Assembly (NCBI RefSeq): GCF_000719955.1
Contig: NZ_JOII01000006.1
Span: 248,001-312,000, forward strand
Length of the DNA stretch: 64,000 nucleotides
Origin: Streptomyces albidoflavus
GTDB taxonomy: Bacteria; Actinomycetota; Actinomycetes; Streptomycetales; Streptomycetaceae
Reading direction: 5' to 3'
A program made the position numbers and the translations under genes. Positions 49,861 through 63,639 of this stretch are shown piece after piece (the first letter of the stretch is position 1; each line of letters opens with the position of its first letter). A model generated the notes under the pieces. It saw only the letters and a program-made list of their open reading frames with translations, did not search any database and had not been told where the DNA came from.

Positions 49861-51144
49861 ATGCGACGTGGCATAGCGGCTACCGCGCTCGTGGCGAGCC
49901 TGGCGCTCGCGGCGACGGCCTGCGGCGGGGACACCACCGACGAGAGCGGCGCCAAGGGCGGCAAGAGCGGCGGCGAACTGGCCGGCACGGTCACCTGGTG
50001 GGACACCTCGACCGTCGGCAGTGAGGACAAGGTCTTCAAGGCGCTGGCCGAGGGCTTCGAGAAGGAGCACCCGAAGGTCAAGGTCAACTACGTCAACGTG
50101 CCCTTCGCGGACGCGCAGAACAAGTTCAAGAACGCCGCCTCCTCCGGCTCCGGCGCCCCCGACGTGATCCGCTCCGAGGTCGCCTGGACCCCGGACTTCG
50201 CCTCGCTCGGCTACCTCGCCCCGCTCGACGGCACCGCCGCCCTCGACAAGGAGGACGACTACCTCAAGCAGGCCGCCGCCTCCACCAAGTACGACGGCAA
50301 GACCTTCGGTGTCCCGCAGGTCATCGACTCGGTCGGCATCTTCTACAACAAGAAGCTGCTCAAGGAGGCCGGCGTCGAGGTGCCCAAGACCCTCGACGAG
50401 CTGACCGAGGCCGCCAAGGTGATCAAGTCGAAGACCGGCAAGGCCGCCCTGTACCTGCGCGGCGACGACGCGTACTGGTTCCTGTCGTTCCTCTACGGCG
50501 AGGGCGGCGACATGATCAACACCAAGGACAAGTCGGTCACCATCGACGACAAGCCCGCGATCGACGCCTTCAAGGCCGTCAAGGAACTGGTCGACTCCAA
50601 GGCGGCCGTCACCGACGCCACCAACGGCTGGGACAACATGCAGAAGGCCATCAAGGACGGCGAGGTCGCCATGGCGATCAACGGCCCCTGGGCCGTGACC
50701 GACACCCTCGCCGGTGACGCCTTCAAGGACAAGGCCAACTTCGGTGTCGCCCCGGTCCCGGCCGGCTCCAAGACCGCCGGCTCCCCGCAGGGCGGCCACA
50801 ACTACGCCGTCTACGCCGGGTCGAAGAACCTCGACGCCTCCTACGAGTTCGTCAAGTACATGAGCTCCGCCAAGGTCCAGGCCGAGGTCACCGAGAAGCT
50901 CAGCCTGCTGCCGACGCGCGCCTCGGTCTACGGCGAGCCGAAGGTCGCGGAGAACGAGATCGTGCAGTTCTTCAAGCCGGTCGTCGAGACCGCCGTCGAG
51001 CGCCCCTGGGTCCCCGAGGGCGGCAGCCTCTTCGCGCCGCTGCAGACCCAGTACACCAAGGTCCTCACCGGCCAGGCCACGCCCGAGCAGGCCGCCAAGT
51101 CCACCGGTGACTCCTACCGCAAGCTCCTGAAGGACTACAAGTAA
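49861..51144 (+). CDS. malE: Maltose/maltodextrin ABC transporter binding lipoprotein
   Basis: A 427-residue extracytoplasmic binding protein. The lipobox LAATAC places the lipidated Cys at 21. The mature protein has the cluster B solute-binding fold: GTVTWWDTSTVGSED, FEKEHPKVKVNYVNVPFADAQNKFKNA, PDVIRSEVAWTPDFASLGYL, MAINGPWAVTD and the C-terminal LFAPLQTQYTKVLTGQATPEQA. Aromatic residues suit stacking on glucan rings. The ATG at 49861 follows AAGGAG. First gene of the mal operon, preceded by MalR-type palindromes; a stable stem-loop separates it from malF, probably leaving malE more abundant than the permease messages. Confidence 0.95.
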   Translation: MRRGIAATALVASLALAATACGGDTTDESGAKGGKSGGELAGTVTWWDTSTVGSEDKVFKALAEGFEKEHPKVKVNYVNVPFADAQNKFKNAASSGSGAPDVIRSEVAWTPDFASLGYLAPLDGTAALDKEDDYLKQAAASTKYDGKTFGVPQVIDSVGIFYNKKLLKEAGVEVPKTLDELTEAAKVIKSKTGKAALYLRGDDAYWFLSFLYGEGGDMINTKDKSVTIDDKPAIDAFKAVKELVDSKAAVTDATNGWDNMQKAIKDGEVAMAINGPWAVTDTLAGDAFKDKANFGVAPVPAGSKTAGSPQGGHNYAVYAGSKNLDASYEFVKYMSSAKVQAEVTEKLSLLPTRASVYGEPKVAENEIVQFFKPVVETAVERPWVPEGGSLFAPLQTQYTKVLTGQATPEQAAKSTGDSYRKLLKDYK

Positions 51145-51155
51145 CCGACCCGGCC

Positions 51156-51191
51156 GCGTGCCGCCGCCGCACCTCGCGAGCGGCGGCACGC
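51156..51191 (+). terminator. Intercistronic stem-loop between malE and malF
   Basis: GCGTGCCGCCGC and its perfect complement (12 bp, loop 12) lie 12 bases after the malE stop. It may attenuate readthrough or stabilise the malE message rather than end the operon. Confidence 0.7.
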
Positions 51192-51227
51192 CCCACCCGT
51201 ACGGAGAAGAAGGAGGCCGGCCGACCG

Positions 51228-52238
51228 ATGGCTGTGCACACGGGCCCGTCGGTGGCCAAGGCGCCGGGGAAGGCAACCGTCCCCGGGCCGCGCCGCCCGG
51301 CCAGAACGCGGGAGAGCGGAGTACGCCGCGCCCTCTCCACGCACTGGTACGCCTGGACCATGGTGGCGCCCGTCGTCATCGTCCTCGCGATCATCGTCGG
51401 CTACCCGCTGGGCAGGGGTATCTGGCTCTCGCTCACCGACGCCACCGAGGCCAACGTCGAGCGGACCATCGGCGTCAACCACATCCCGGCCACCTACGAG
51501 TTCACCGGCCTCCAGAACTACGTGGACGCCTTCGGCGACCCGGTCTTCCTCCAGCGCCTGGTCTGGACGATCGTGTGGACCGTCGCCTGCGTCTCCATCA
51601 CGTACAGCCTGGGCCTGGCGCTCGCCACCCTGCTCAACCGGCAGGTCGCCGGGCGCGGCTTCTACCGGATGGCGCTGGTCGTGCCGTGGGCCATCCCCGG
51701 CTTCGTCTCCGTCTTCTCCTGGAACTTCCTCTACAACGAGAAGCACGGCCTGCTCAACAAGATCCTGGTGGGCGGCGGCATCGACGCCGTGCCGTGGCTC
51801 AACGACCCGACGATCGCCAAGCTCTCGGTGATCGCGGTCAACGTCTGGCTCGGCGTCCCCTTCATGATGGTGGCCCTCCTCGGCGGCCTGCAGTCCATCC
51901 CCGGCGACCTCTACGAGGCGGCCGAGATGGACGGCGCCAGCGCCTGGCAGCGGTTTAGGCACATCACCCTGCCCGGGCTGCGGCCCGTCTCCACCACGGT
52001 GATCCTGCTCTCCACCATCTGGACCTTCAACATGTTCCCGGTGATCTTCCTGCTCACCCGGGGCGGGCCCGGCGACGCCACCGAGATCCTGGTCACCCAG
52101 GCGTTCCGGATGACCTTCGTCGACAGCCCGCGCAACTTCTCCACCTCGGCGACCTGGGGCGTCATCATCCTGCTCCTGCTGCTGGTGTTCGCCTTCTTCT
52201 ACCGCCGCGTCCTCAAGAAGCAGGGAGAGGTGTGGTGA
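51228..52238 (+). CDS. malF: Maltodextrin ABC transporter permease
   Basis: A 336-residue inner-membrane permease with about six helices after a 40-residue basic leader. The conserved EAA loop is YEAAEMDGASAWQRFRHITLPGLRPV (about residues 227-252), which docks the ATPase. FMMVALLGGLQSIPGDL precedes it. The ATG at 51228 follows AAGGAGG. The stop codon overlaps malG by four bases (GTGA). No ATPase gene is in this operon; in Streptomyces a shared MsiK ATPase encoded elsewhere usually serves this role. Confidence 0.94.
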   Translation: MAVHTGPSVAKAPGKATVPGPRRPARTRESGVRRALSTHWYAWTMVAPVVIVLAIIVGYPLGRGIWLSLTDATEANVERTIGVNHIPATYEFTGLQNYVDAFGDPVFLQRLVWTIVWTVACVSITYSLGLALATLLNRQVAGRGFYRMALVVPWAIPGFVSVFSWNFLYNEKHGLLNKILVGGGIDAVPWLNDPTIAKLSVIAVNVWLGVPFMMVALLGGLQSIPGDLYEAAEMDGASAWQRFRHITLPGLRPVSTTVILLSTIWTFNMFPVIFLLTRGGPGDATEILVTQAFRMTFVDSPRNFSTSATWGVIILLLLLVFAFFYRRVLKKQGEVW

Positions 52239-53077
52239 CCATGCCCAACACCCGCCGCAGTCGCAGCCCGCTCGCCTCGATCGGCCTGCACGGCACACTG
52301 CTGATCGCCACCGTTGTCGCCGTCTTCCCCGCCCTGTGGGTGCTGCTGACCTCGCTCAAGCCGGCGAAGTTCGCCACCACCACCGACTTCTTCCACGACA
52401 CCACCCTCGCCAACTACACCCACCTGCTGGGGGACACCAAGTTCCTCACCTGGTTCGGCAACTCGGTGATCGTCGCCGCCACCACCACCGTGATCGGCGT
52501 CTTCCTCGCCGCCACCACCGGTTACGCGGTCAGCCGCTTCCGCTTCCCCGGGATGCGGCCGCTGATGTGGGTGCTGCTCATCACCCAGATGTTCCCGATG
52601 GCGATCCTCATCGTGCCGCTGTACAACCTCTTCTCCTCGATGGGGCTGCTCAACCAGCCGGTCGGCCTGGTCATCACCTACCTGACCATCGCCGTGCCGT
52701 TCTGCGCCTGGATGATGAAGGGCTTCTTCGACGCGATACCCGTCGAGATCGACGAGTCCGGACGCGTCGACGGGCTCAACCCCTTCGGCACCTTCTGGCG
52801 GCTCATCCTGCCGCTGGCCCGGCCGGGCCTCGCCGTCACCGGCTTCTACTCGTTCATCACCGCCTGGGGCGAGGTCGCGTACGCCTCCGCCTTCATGGTC
52901 GGCGAGGACAACATGACGCTCGCCGGAGGACTCCAGACCTTCGTCAACCAGTACACGGCCCAGTGGGGACCGATGACCGCCGCCTCCGTGCTGATCGCCG
53001 TCCCGGCCGTCATCGTCTTCGTCCTCGTCCAGCGCCACCTGGTCACCGGCATGACCGCCGGCGCCACCAAGGGCTGA
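52235..53077 (+). CDS. malG: Maltodextrin ABC transporter permease
   Basis: A 280-residue permease with six helices. It has the MalG-type first helix (GTLLIATVVAVFPALWVLL), TGYAVSRFRFPG, and the EAA-loop equivalent IPVEIDESGRVDGLNPFGTFWRLILPLARPG. The C-terminal half has GEVAYASAFMVGEDNMTLAGG. The GTG at 52235 overlaps the malF stop; an ATG at 52241 is equally possible. It forms the membrane channel with MalF. aglA starts 47 bases downstream, so it lies in the same operon. Confidence 0.94.
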   Translation: MTMPNTRRSRSPLASIGLHGTLLIATVVAVFPALWVLLTSLKPAKFATTTDFFHDTTLANYTHLLGDTKFLTWFGNSVIVAATTTVIGVFLAATTGYAVSRFRFPGMRPLMWVLLITQMFPMAILIVPLYNLFSSMGLLNQPVGLVITYLTIAVPFCAWMMKGFFDAIPVEIDESGRVDGLNPFGTFWRLILPLARPGLAVTGFYSFITAWGEVAYASAFMVGEDNMTLAGGLQTFVNQYTAQWGPMTAASVLIAVPAVIVFVLVQRHLVTGMTAGATKG

Positions 53078-53124
53078 ACGGCCTTGCCGCGCCCCCAGGC
53101 CACCCCCATGACTCCAGGGAAGAC

Positions 53125-54782
<1,658 letters not shown>

Positions 54783-54786
<4 letters not shown>

Positions 54787-55838
54787 CCCTGCCCGCCCCG
54801 CGGGACGGCTCCCCGGCCGTCCCGCGGCTCGCGGACATCGCCGCGCAGGCCCAGGTCAGCGAGGCGACCGCCAGCCGTGTCCTCAACGGCCGCCCCGGCG
54901 TCGCGCACTCCACCCGGCAGCGCGTCCTCGCCGCCCTGGACCTGCTCGGCTACGAGCGGCCCACCCGGCTGCGCCGCCGCAGCGCCGGGCTCATCGGCCT
55001 GGTCACCCCCGAGCTGACCAACCCGATCTTCCCGGCCTTCGCCCAGGTCGTCGAACAGGCGCTGGCCGGCTACGGCTACACCCCGGTGCTCTGCACCCAG
55101 ATCCCCGGCGGCGCCACCGAGGACGAACTGGTCGAGCAGCTGGAGGAGCGCGGCGTCAACGGCATCGTCTTCCTCTCCGGCCTGCACGCCGACACCACCG
55201 CCGACCCGCGCCGCTACGCCCGGCTGACCGAGCGCGGCGTCCCCTTCGTCCTCATCAACGGCTACAACGAGCGCATCCGCGCCCCCTTCGTCTCCCCGGA
55301 CGACCGCTCGGCGGTCCGGATGGCGGTGCGCCACCTCGCCGACCTCGGCCACCGCCGGATCGGTCTCGCCGTGGGGCCCGACCGGTACGTGCCCTCGCGC
55401 CGCAAGGCGGAAGGTTTCGCCGACGCCCTCGCCGAGATCCTCGGCACGCCCCGGGACCAGGCCGAACAGCACGTCCGCCGCACCCTGTTCAGCGTCGAGG
55501 GCGGCCACGCCGCGGCCGGGTCGCTGCTGGAGCAGGGGTGCACGGGGCTGGTCTGCGGCAGCGACCTGATGGCGCTCGGCGCCGTCCGTGCCGCCCGGGA
55601 ACGGGGGCTCGACGTCCCCGCCGACCTCTCGGTGGTCGGCTTCGACGACTCGCAGCTGGTCGCCTTCACCGACCCGCCGCTGACCACGGTCCGCCAGCCG
55701 GTCCACGCGATGGCCACCGCCGCCGTCGGCGCCCTGCTGGAGGAGATCGCCCACCAGACCGTGCAGCGCACCGAGTTCGTCTTCCAGCCGGAGCTGGTGG
55801 TGCGCGGCTCCACCGCCCAGCGGGTGCCCGGCGGCTGA
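54783..55838 (+). CDS. Second LacI-family regulator, MalR paralogue at the end of the mal operon
   Basis: A 351-residue repressor closely parallel to MalR at 48459-49532. The HTH is LADIAAQAQVSEATASRVLNG (residues 17-37), differing from MalR by Gly-to-Gln and Val-to-Ala. The hinge is RLRRRSAGLIGLV and the core has TNPIFPAFAQVVEQAL, VPFVLING, VSPDDRSAVRMAVRHLADLGH and VVGFDDSQLVAFTDPPLTTV. A 12-residue leader precedes the HTH. The GTG at 54783 overlaps the aglA stop (GTGA), so it is made only when the mal operon is translated. It may sense the same sugars with different affinity, or act on the amylase and pullulanase genes downstream. Confidence 0.9.
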
Positions 55839-55879
55839 GGGGACGTACGGGGCGCTTCGTCCGGAGCCGCCCGCAATCT

Positions 55880-55897
55880 CTTGCAGAGGCTTGCGGG
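55880..55897. promoter_or_regulatory. Direct CTTGC repeats upstream of the amylase promoter
   Basis: CTTGCAG at 55880 and CTTGCGG at 55890 are in the same orientation, 10 bases apart, about one helical turn. Possible upstream MalR half sites. Confidence 0.45.
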
Positions 55898-55959
55898 CCC
55901 TGCTGCCCGGCGCCCAACCCCCTTGATGTCCGTGGTGTTTCGGGTTCGTGTCCAAAGGG

Positions 55960-55988
55960 TTGACCGCGGGTACCGCTCGCTCTACGGT
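55960..55988 (+). promoter_or_regulatory. Vegetative-type promoter of the alpha-amylase gene
   Basis: TTGACC and TACGGT are spaced by exactly 17 bases, matching the SigHrdB consensus. The expected start is near 55995, some 65 bases before the ATG. Confidence 0.75.
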
Positions 55989-56004
55989 CTGCTTCGCGAC
56001 GCTC

Positions 56005-56023
56005 CTTGCAGTTTTGCTGCAAG
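56005..56023. promoter_or_regulatory. MalR operator candidate in the amylase leader
   Basis: CTTGCAG-TTTTG-CTGCAAG is a perfect 7-bp inverted repeat located about 10-28 bases after the predicted transcription start, a roadblock position for a repressor. Confidence 0.8.
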
Positions 56024-56061
56024 AGAATTCAGCCCTCCGCCCCCCGATCAGGAGGCACCAC

Positions 56062-57762
56062 ATGGCCCGCAGACTCGCCACCGCGTCCCTAGCCGTGCTG
56101 GCGGCGGCCGCCACCGCCCTCACCGCGCCCACACCCGCCGCTGCCGCCCCGCCCGGGGCGAAGGACGTCACCGCCGTCCTCTTCGAGTGGAAGTTCGCCT
56201 CCGTAGCCCGCGCCTGCACCGACAGCCTCGGCCCGGCCGGCTACGGATACGTCCAGGTCTCCCCGCCCCAGGAGCACATCCAGGGCAGCCAGTGGTGGAC
56301 CTCCTACCAGCCCGTCAGCTACAAGATCGCCGGACGGCTCGGCGACCGCGCCGCCTTCAAGTCCATGGTCGACACCTGCCACGCGGCCGGCGTCAAGGTC
56401 GTCGCCGACTCGGTCATCAACCACATGGCCGCGGGTTCCGGCACCGGCACCGGCGGCAGCGCGTACCAGAAGTACGACTACCCGGGCATCTGGTCCGGCG
56501 CCGACATGGACGACTGCCGCAGCGAGATCAACGACTACGGCAACCGCGCCAACGTCCAGAACTGCGAACTGGTCGGCCTCGCCGACCTCGACACCGGTGA
56601 GCCGTACGTCCGCGACCGCATCGCCGCCTACCTCAACGACCTGCTCTCGCTCGGTGTGGACGGCTTCCGCATCGACGCCGCCAAGCACATGCCGGCCGCC
56701 GACCTCACCGCCATCAAGGCCAAGGTCGGCAACGGGAGCACGTACTGGAAGCAGGAGGCCATCCACGGCGCGGGCGAGGCCGTCCAGCCCAGCGAGTACC
56801 TCGGCACCGGCGACGTCCAGGAGTTCCGCTACGCCCGCGACCTCAAGCGGGTCTTCCAGAACGAGAACCTCGCCCACCTGAAGAACTTCGGCGAGGACTG
56901 GGGCTACATGGCGAGCGGCAAGTCCGCCGTCTTCGTCGACAACCACGACACCGAGCGGGGCGGCGACACCCTCAACTACAAGAACGGCTCCGCCTACACC
57001 CTCGCCGGCGTCTTCATGCTGGCCTGGCCCTACGGCTCCCCGGACGTCCACTCCGGCTACGAGTTCACCGACCACGACGCCGGCCCGCCCAACGGCGGCA
57101 CCGTCAACGCCTGCTACAGCGACGGCTGGAAGTGCCAGCACGCCTGGCCCGAGCTCTCCTCCATGGTCGGCCTGCGCAACACCGCCTCCGGGCAGCCCGT
57201 CACCAACTGGTGGGACAACGGCGGCGACCAGATCGCCTTCGGCCGCGGCGACAAGGCGTACGTCGCCATCAACCACGAGGGCTCCGCGCTGAACCGCACC
57301 TTCCAGAGCGGCCTGCCCGGCGGCGCCTACTGCGACGTCCAGAGCGGCAGGTCCGTCACGGTCGGCTCCGACGGCACCTTCACCGCCACCGTCGCCGCGG
57401 GCACCGCCCTGGCCCTGCACACCGGGGCCCGCACCTGCTCCGGCGGCGGAACCGGCCCCGGCACCGGGCAGACCTCCGCCTCCTTCCACGTCAACGCCAC
57501 CACCGCCTGGGGCGAGAACATCTACGTCACCGGTGACCAGGCCGCCCTCGGCAACTGGGACCCGGCCCGCGCCCTCAAGCTCGACCCGGCCGCCTACCCG
57601 GTGTGGAAGCTCGACGTGCCGCTGGCCGCCGGAACCCCCTTCCAGTACAAGTACCTGCGCAAGGACGCCGCGGGGAAGGCCGTCTGGGAGTCCGGCGCCA
57701 ACCGCACGGCGACCGTCGGCACCACCGGCGCCCTCACCCTCAACGACACCTGGCGCGGCTGA
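56062..57762 (+). CDS. aml: Secreted alpha-amylase with C-terminal starch-binding domain
   Basis: A 566-residue exported GH13 amylase of the Streptomyces/animal-like (GH13_32) type. The signal peptide runs to about residue 33 (APTPAAAA). Catalytic residues: nucleophile Asp about 205 in GFRIDAAKH, acid/base Glu about 232 in [10 protein letters not shown], and Asp about 296 in [16 protein letters not shown] near the N-terminus and DSVINHMA are substrate-strand motifs. A Gly/Thr linker (about 455-470) leads to a CBM20 starch-binding domain with [21 protein letters not shown]. The ATG at 56062 follows AGGAGG. Expression should be maltodextrin-inducible through the palindromes upstream. Confidence 0.95.
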   Translation: MARRLATASLAVLAAAATALTAPTPAAAAPPGAKDVTAVLFEWKFASVARACTDSLGPAGYGYVQVSPPQEHIQGSQWWTSYQPVSYKIAGRLGDRAAFKSMVDTCHAAGVKVVADSVINHMAAGSGTGTGGSAYQKYDYPGIWSGADMDDCRSEINDYGNRANVQNCELVGLADLDTGEPYVRDRIAAYLNDLLSLGVDGFRIDAAKHMPAADLTAIKAKVGNGSTYWKQEAIHGAGEAVQPSEYLGTGDVQEFRYARDLKRVFQNENLAHLKNFGEDWGYMASGKSAVFVDNHDTERGGDTLNYKNGSAYTLAGVFMLAWPYGSPDVHSGYEFTDHDAGPPNGGTVNACYSDGWKCQHAWPELSSMVGLRNTASGQPVTNWWDNGGDQIAFGRGDKAYVAINHEGSALNRTFQSGLPGGAYCDVQSGRSVTVGSDGTFTATVAAGTALALHTGARTCSGGGTGPGTGQTSASFHVNATTAWGENIYVTGDQAALGNWDPARALKLDPAAYPVWKLDVPLAAGTPFQYKYLRKDAAGKAVWESGANRTATVGTTGALTLNDTWRG

Positions 57763-57776
57763 CCCCGCCCCCATTC

Positions 57777-57810
57777 GGCCCGGCGCCCGCCTCCCCGCGG
57801 ACGCCGGGCC
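57777..57810 (+). terminator. Terminator of the alpha-amylase gene
   Basis: GGCCCGGCG and CGCCGGGCC (9 bp, loop 16) lie 15 bases after the stop codon. Confidence 0.6.
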
Positions 57811-57873
57811 GCTGCCGCACCCGCCCCGCGAACCCCGCCCGGCGGCCCCCGCCCCCGAAGGAGACCCGTCCCC

Positions 57874-60549
<2,676 letters not shown>

Positions 60550-60563
60550 GCCCCACCAGCCAG

Positions 60564-60595
60564 GGAGCGCCCGCGCGATCCCGCGCGGGCGCTCC
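60564..60595 (+). terminator. Terminator of the pullulanase gene
   Basis: A perfect 14-bp stem (GGAGCGCCCGCGCG and complement) with a 4-base loop, 14 bases after the stop codon. Confidence 0.85.
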
Positions 60596-60676
60596 GGGCT
60601 GTGCCGAGCGGATGAGCCACGTGCAGTGCACGTACGTCGTCCCCGAGGAGCGGGACGGCCCGCGCCAGGTGACCCC

Positions 60677-61438
60677 TCACTCCACCGGGGCCGCCTGCGC
60701 CGGCACCTCGGCCTCCGCCTCGGCCTCGGCCGGGAGGAGGGTGAGGAGGCGTACCGCGAGGTCGGTGAACGGGCCGTCCGGGGGTTCCTGGGCGAGGATG
60801 CGGCGGACCACCCCGGCGATCTCCTCGTCGTAGGCGCCGGCCACCGCCACCAGGGCGCCGAAGTCGTGCACCAGCTGGAGTTCCAGCGCGGCCCGTTCGG
60901 TCCTGCGGCCGTCGAGCCAGAGCAGCGCCGTCGACTCCGCCAGCGAGACCCAGGACCGCACCACCAGCTCCAGCCGGGGCGGCACCGCGACCAGGTCCAG
61001 GTGGGAGACGATCTGCTCGTACGCCGCCTGCCGCACGGAGTCGATCAGGGCCGTCGCCGCCGAGGAGGAGCCGGGGTCGCCGCTGACCGACTGGGCGGGG
61101 CCGCCGCGCATCAACGCCGAGAAACCGGGGCCGTGTTCGTCCACGAAGTCGAAGAACCGGCCCATCACGCGCTGGAGCCGGGCCCCCAGCGGGCCCTCGC
61201 GCGGCTCGTCGAAGCGCTGGGCCAGGTCCTCGGCGGCCCGGCGCAGCGCCGCCTCGTACAGGCTCGTCTTGCCCGGGAAGTAGTGGTAGACGAGGGGGCG
61301 CGAGATGCCCGCGGCCGCGGCTATCTCGTCGATGGACACCTCGTCGGGGGAGCGGTTGCTGAACAGCTCCAGCGCAACCCCGATGAGCTGCTGCCGCCGC
61401 TCCTCGACACCCATTCTGCGGCGCGTCCCGGTCGTCAT
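60677..61438 (-). CDS. TetR/AcrR family regulator
   Basis: A 253-residue protein. The HTH domain (about residues 12-58) contains [20 protein letters not shown] and [25 protein letters not shown]-terminal ligand domain and an Ala/Glu-rich tail ([13 protein letters not shown]) follow. The ATG at 61438 lies seven bases after TAGTCT and has no ribosome site, so it is probably leaderless. It is downstream of, and on the same strand as, the reductase/hydrolase pair with a 186-base gap. This combination resembles actinobacterial clusters where such a regulator controls lipid- or alkane-modifying enzymes, but direct evidence is lacking. The convergent pullulanase gene ends in a strong hairpin. Confidence 0.9.
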   Translation of the reverse strand: MTTGTRRRMGVEERRQQLIGVALELFSNRSPDEVSIDEIAAAAGISRPLVYHYFPGKTSLYEAALRRAAEDLAQRFDEPREGPLGARLQRVMGRFFDFVDEHGPGFSALMRGGPAQSVSGDPGSSSAATALIDSVRQAAYEQIVSHLDLVAVPPRLELVVRSWVSLAESTALLWLDGRRTERAALELQLVHDFGALVAVAGAYDEEIAGVVRRILAQEPPDGPFTDLAVRLLTLLPAEAEAEAEVPAQAAPVE

Positions 61439-61445
61439 ACCGAAC

Positions 61446-61451
61446 AGACTA
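61446..61451 (-). promoter_or_regulatory. -10 box of a probable leaderless promoter (TetR gene)
   Basis: TAGTCT (minus strand) lies seven bases before the ATG at 61438. Confidence 0.4.
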
Positions 61452-61624
61452 CCGACCTGCGGGAGTCGGGGGTGCCCCTGTGCGCCCGGTGAGAACGGCG
61501 AGCGCCGTCGGCGAGTGCGCCACCGCCCTGTTCGGGGAGGGCCGGGCATCGCCGACGGCGCCGACCCCCACCGCCGCGTCCGCGCCGTCCTCACCTACCT
61601 GAACCAGGGGTGAGGCGGGCCCGT

Positions 61625-62707
61625 TCAGAGGTCCAGCACGATCCGTCCGCCCCGGGAGCGGGAGACGCAGAGCAGCATCGCCTCGTCGCGTTCGCTGTCG
61701 GTCAGGAGTTCGTCGCGGTGGTCGACCTCGCCGGAGACGACCCGCTGGCGGCAGGTCCCGCAGAACCCCTGCGTGCAGGAGTACGGGGCGTCCGGCAGCT
61801 CCTCGCGTACCGCCTCCAGGGCCGTGCGGTCGGCGGGGACGGTCACCGTGCGGCCGGTGCGACGCAGTTCGACCTCGAAGGGGAGGTCGCCGCGGGCGGC
61901 CGAGGGGCGCCCGGTCGGGCCGCCGGCGAAGCGTTCGGTGCGCAGGAGGCAGCCCGCGGGCAGGGCCGCCTCGACCGCCGCCATCAGCCCCTCGGGGCCG
62001 CAGCAGTAGACGGTGGTGCCCTCGGGGGTGCCGGCCAGCGCCGCCGCCAGGTCGGGCCGGCCGCTCTCGTCCTCGGCGGCCAGGGTGACCCGCTCGGGGC
62101 CGCCCAGCTTCTCCAGCTCGTCGGCGAAGGGCATCGAGGCCCGGGTGCGGCCGCCGTAGAGCAGTTTCCAGTCGGCGCCGGCCGCCTGGGCCGCCCGCAC
62201 CATCGGCAGCAGCGGGGTGATGCCGATGCCGCCGGCGACGAAGACGTAGGCGGGAGCGGCGGTGAGCGGGAAGCGGTTGCGCGGTCCGCGGACCGTCACC
62301 TCCGTGCCCTCGCGCAGCTCCCGGTGGAGCTCCAGCGAACCGCCCCGGCCGCCCTCGGCCGCCTCGATCAGCCGGGTCGCCACGGTGTACGCCGACCGGT
62401 CGGCCGGGTCGCCGCAGAGCGAGTACTGCCGGACCGTGCCCGAGGGGAGCACCAGGTCGAGGTGGGCGCCCGGCTCCCAGGCCGGCAGTTCGCCCGTACC
62501 CTCCAGCCGGAGCCGCACCACCCCGTCGGCCGGGGTGTCCCGCCGCACGACGCGCAGGGTCGTCGCCCGGCTGCGCGGCCGCCCCGAGACCGGCTCCTCC
62601 AGGGCGGGCAGAGGCCACAGCGGCGAGCGGCGGATACGGGTCCGCAGCGCGCGCCGCACCAGGACGGCGGCGCCGGCCGCGAGGACGACGGTACGCAGAC
62701 GGGCCAT
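61625..62707 (-). CDS. PDR/VanB-family oxidoreductase with C-terminal [2Fe-2S] ferredoxin domain
   Basis: A 360-residue electron-transfer protein. After an N-terminal hydrophobic/basic stretch (RLRTVVLAAGAAVLVRRALR) that may contact the membrane, the flavin domain has RQYSLCGDP (FMN-binding RxYS). The NAD(P) domain has GGIGITPLLPMV and YCCGPEGLM. The plant-type ferredoxin domain has the cluster motif SCTQGFCGTC with the fourth Cys in MLLCVSRS. It takes electrons from NAD(P)H and passes them on through Fe-S, as for oxygenases. The ATG at 62707 shares one base with the stop of the upstream gene (TGATG), indicating translational coupling with the metal-dependent hydrolase. Confidence 0.92.
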   Translation of the reverse strand: MARLRTVVLAAGAAVLVRRALRTRIRRSPLWPLPALEEPVSGRPRSRATTLRVVRRDTPADGVVRLRLEGTGELPAWEPGAHLDLVLPSGTVRQYSLCGDPADRSAYTVATRLIEAAEGGRGGSLELHRELREGTEVTVRGPRNRFPLTAAPAYVFVAGGIGITPLLPMVRAAQAAGADWKLLYGGRTRASMPFADELEKLGGPERVTLAAEDESGRPDLAAALAGTPEGTTVYCCGPEGLMAAVEAALPAGCLLRTERFAGGPTGRPSAARGDLPFEVELRRTGRTVTVPADRTALEAVREELPDAPYSCTQGFCGTCRQRVVSGEVDHRDELLTDSERDEAMLLCVSRSRGGRIVLDL

Positions 62708-63633
62708 CAGCGGGCGTCCTTCGGGGCGTCGGGTGCGGTGGCGGCCTCGGCGGCCAGCGCGGCCGGGGAGGAGGCCAGGTAGGCGACGGCCTGGGCCGTG
62801 CTGCCCTCCTGCGAGGGGTGGTAGTCACGGTGCAGGTAGGTCGGCACCGACTTGAGGATCGCCGGGGTGCTCGGCAGCATCCCCGCCCGGCCCTTGCGGT
62901 AGAACTCGGTGAAGCTGCCCTTGCCCTCCAGCAGTGTCGGGTCGTTCTCCATGAAGAACCGCACCCCGCGCTGCCAGAGGAAGAGCAGCGCGCCGAAGGC
63001 GGTGGCCCAGGTGCGGGCCCGGCGCCGGTAGCCGCCGTCGACGTGCTGGAAGAGGTCGAAGGCGACCGAGCGGTGCTCGACCTCCTCGGCGCCGTGCCAG
63101 CGCAGCAGGTCGAGCATGGTCGGATCGGCCCCGGCCGTGTCCAGCCGCTCGGCGTTGAGCACCCAGTCGCCGAGGAAGGCGGTGTAGTGCTCGATGGCGG
63201 CGATCAGCGCCACCCGCTCCATCAGCCACCACCGGCGCGCCCGCCCGGGCGGCAGGGTCCGGTCGCCGAGCATCTTCTCGAACATCCAGTCCACCTGCGC
63301 GGTGTACGGCGTCGGGTCGAGCCCCTGCTCGCGCAGGTGCGGCAGCACCTCGTCGTGGGCCTGCGCGTGCATCGCCTCCTGGCCGATGAAGCCGATGACG
63401 TCCTCGCGCAGCTTCTCGTCCCGGATGTACGGCAGGACCTGCTGGTAGACGTGGACGAACCACCGCTCACCGGCGGGCAGCAGCAGGTGCAGCACGTTGA
63501 TGGTGTGCGTGGTGAACGGATCGCCGGGCACCCAGTGCAGCGGCGTCTCCTCCCAGGCGAAGGAGACCTTCCGCGCTTTGAGCGGGGTGTGCTCCGAGGC
63601 GACCGGCCCCCCGCCCTTCGTCGTATTAGGCAT
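62707..63633 (-). CDS. PF10118-type metal-dependent hydrolase / putative di-iron protein
   Basis: A 308-residue helical protein. Conserved features are FIGQEAMHAQAHDEV, a long helix with MERVALIAAIEHYTAFLGDW, and RWHGAEEVEHRSVAFDLFQHV. The repeated E-x(2)-H and E-x-E-x-H pattern is that of a ferritin-like di-metal site. The family is annotated as predicted metal-dependent hydrolase, but the ligand pattern and the coupled ferredoxin reductase make a di-iron oxygenase-type role at least as likely. The ATG at 63633 lies six bases after TACATT with no ribosome site, suggesting a leaderless operon start. Divergent from the GNAT gene. Confidence 0.88.
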   Translation of the reverse strand: MPNTTKGGGPVASEHTPLKARKVSFAWEETPLHWVPGDPFTTHTINVLHLLLPAGERWFVHVYQQVLPYIRDEKLREDVIGFIGQEAMHAQAHDEVLPHLREQGLDPTPYTAQVDWMFEKMLGDRTLPPGRARRWWLMERVALIAAIEHYTAFLGDWVLNAERLDTAGADPTMLDLLRWHGAEEVEHRSVAFDLFQHVDGGYRRRARTWATAFGALLFLWQRGVRFFMENDPTLLEGKGSFTEFYRKGRAGMLPSTPAILKSVPTYLHRDYHPSQEGSTAQAVAYLASSPAALAAEAATAPDAPKDAR

Positions 63634-63639
63634 GGCGTC

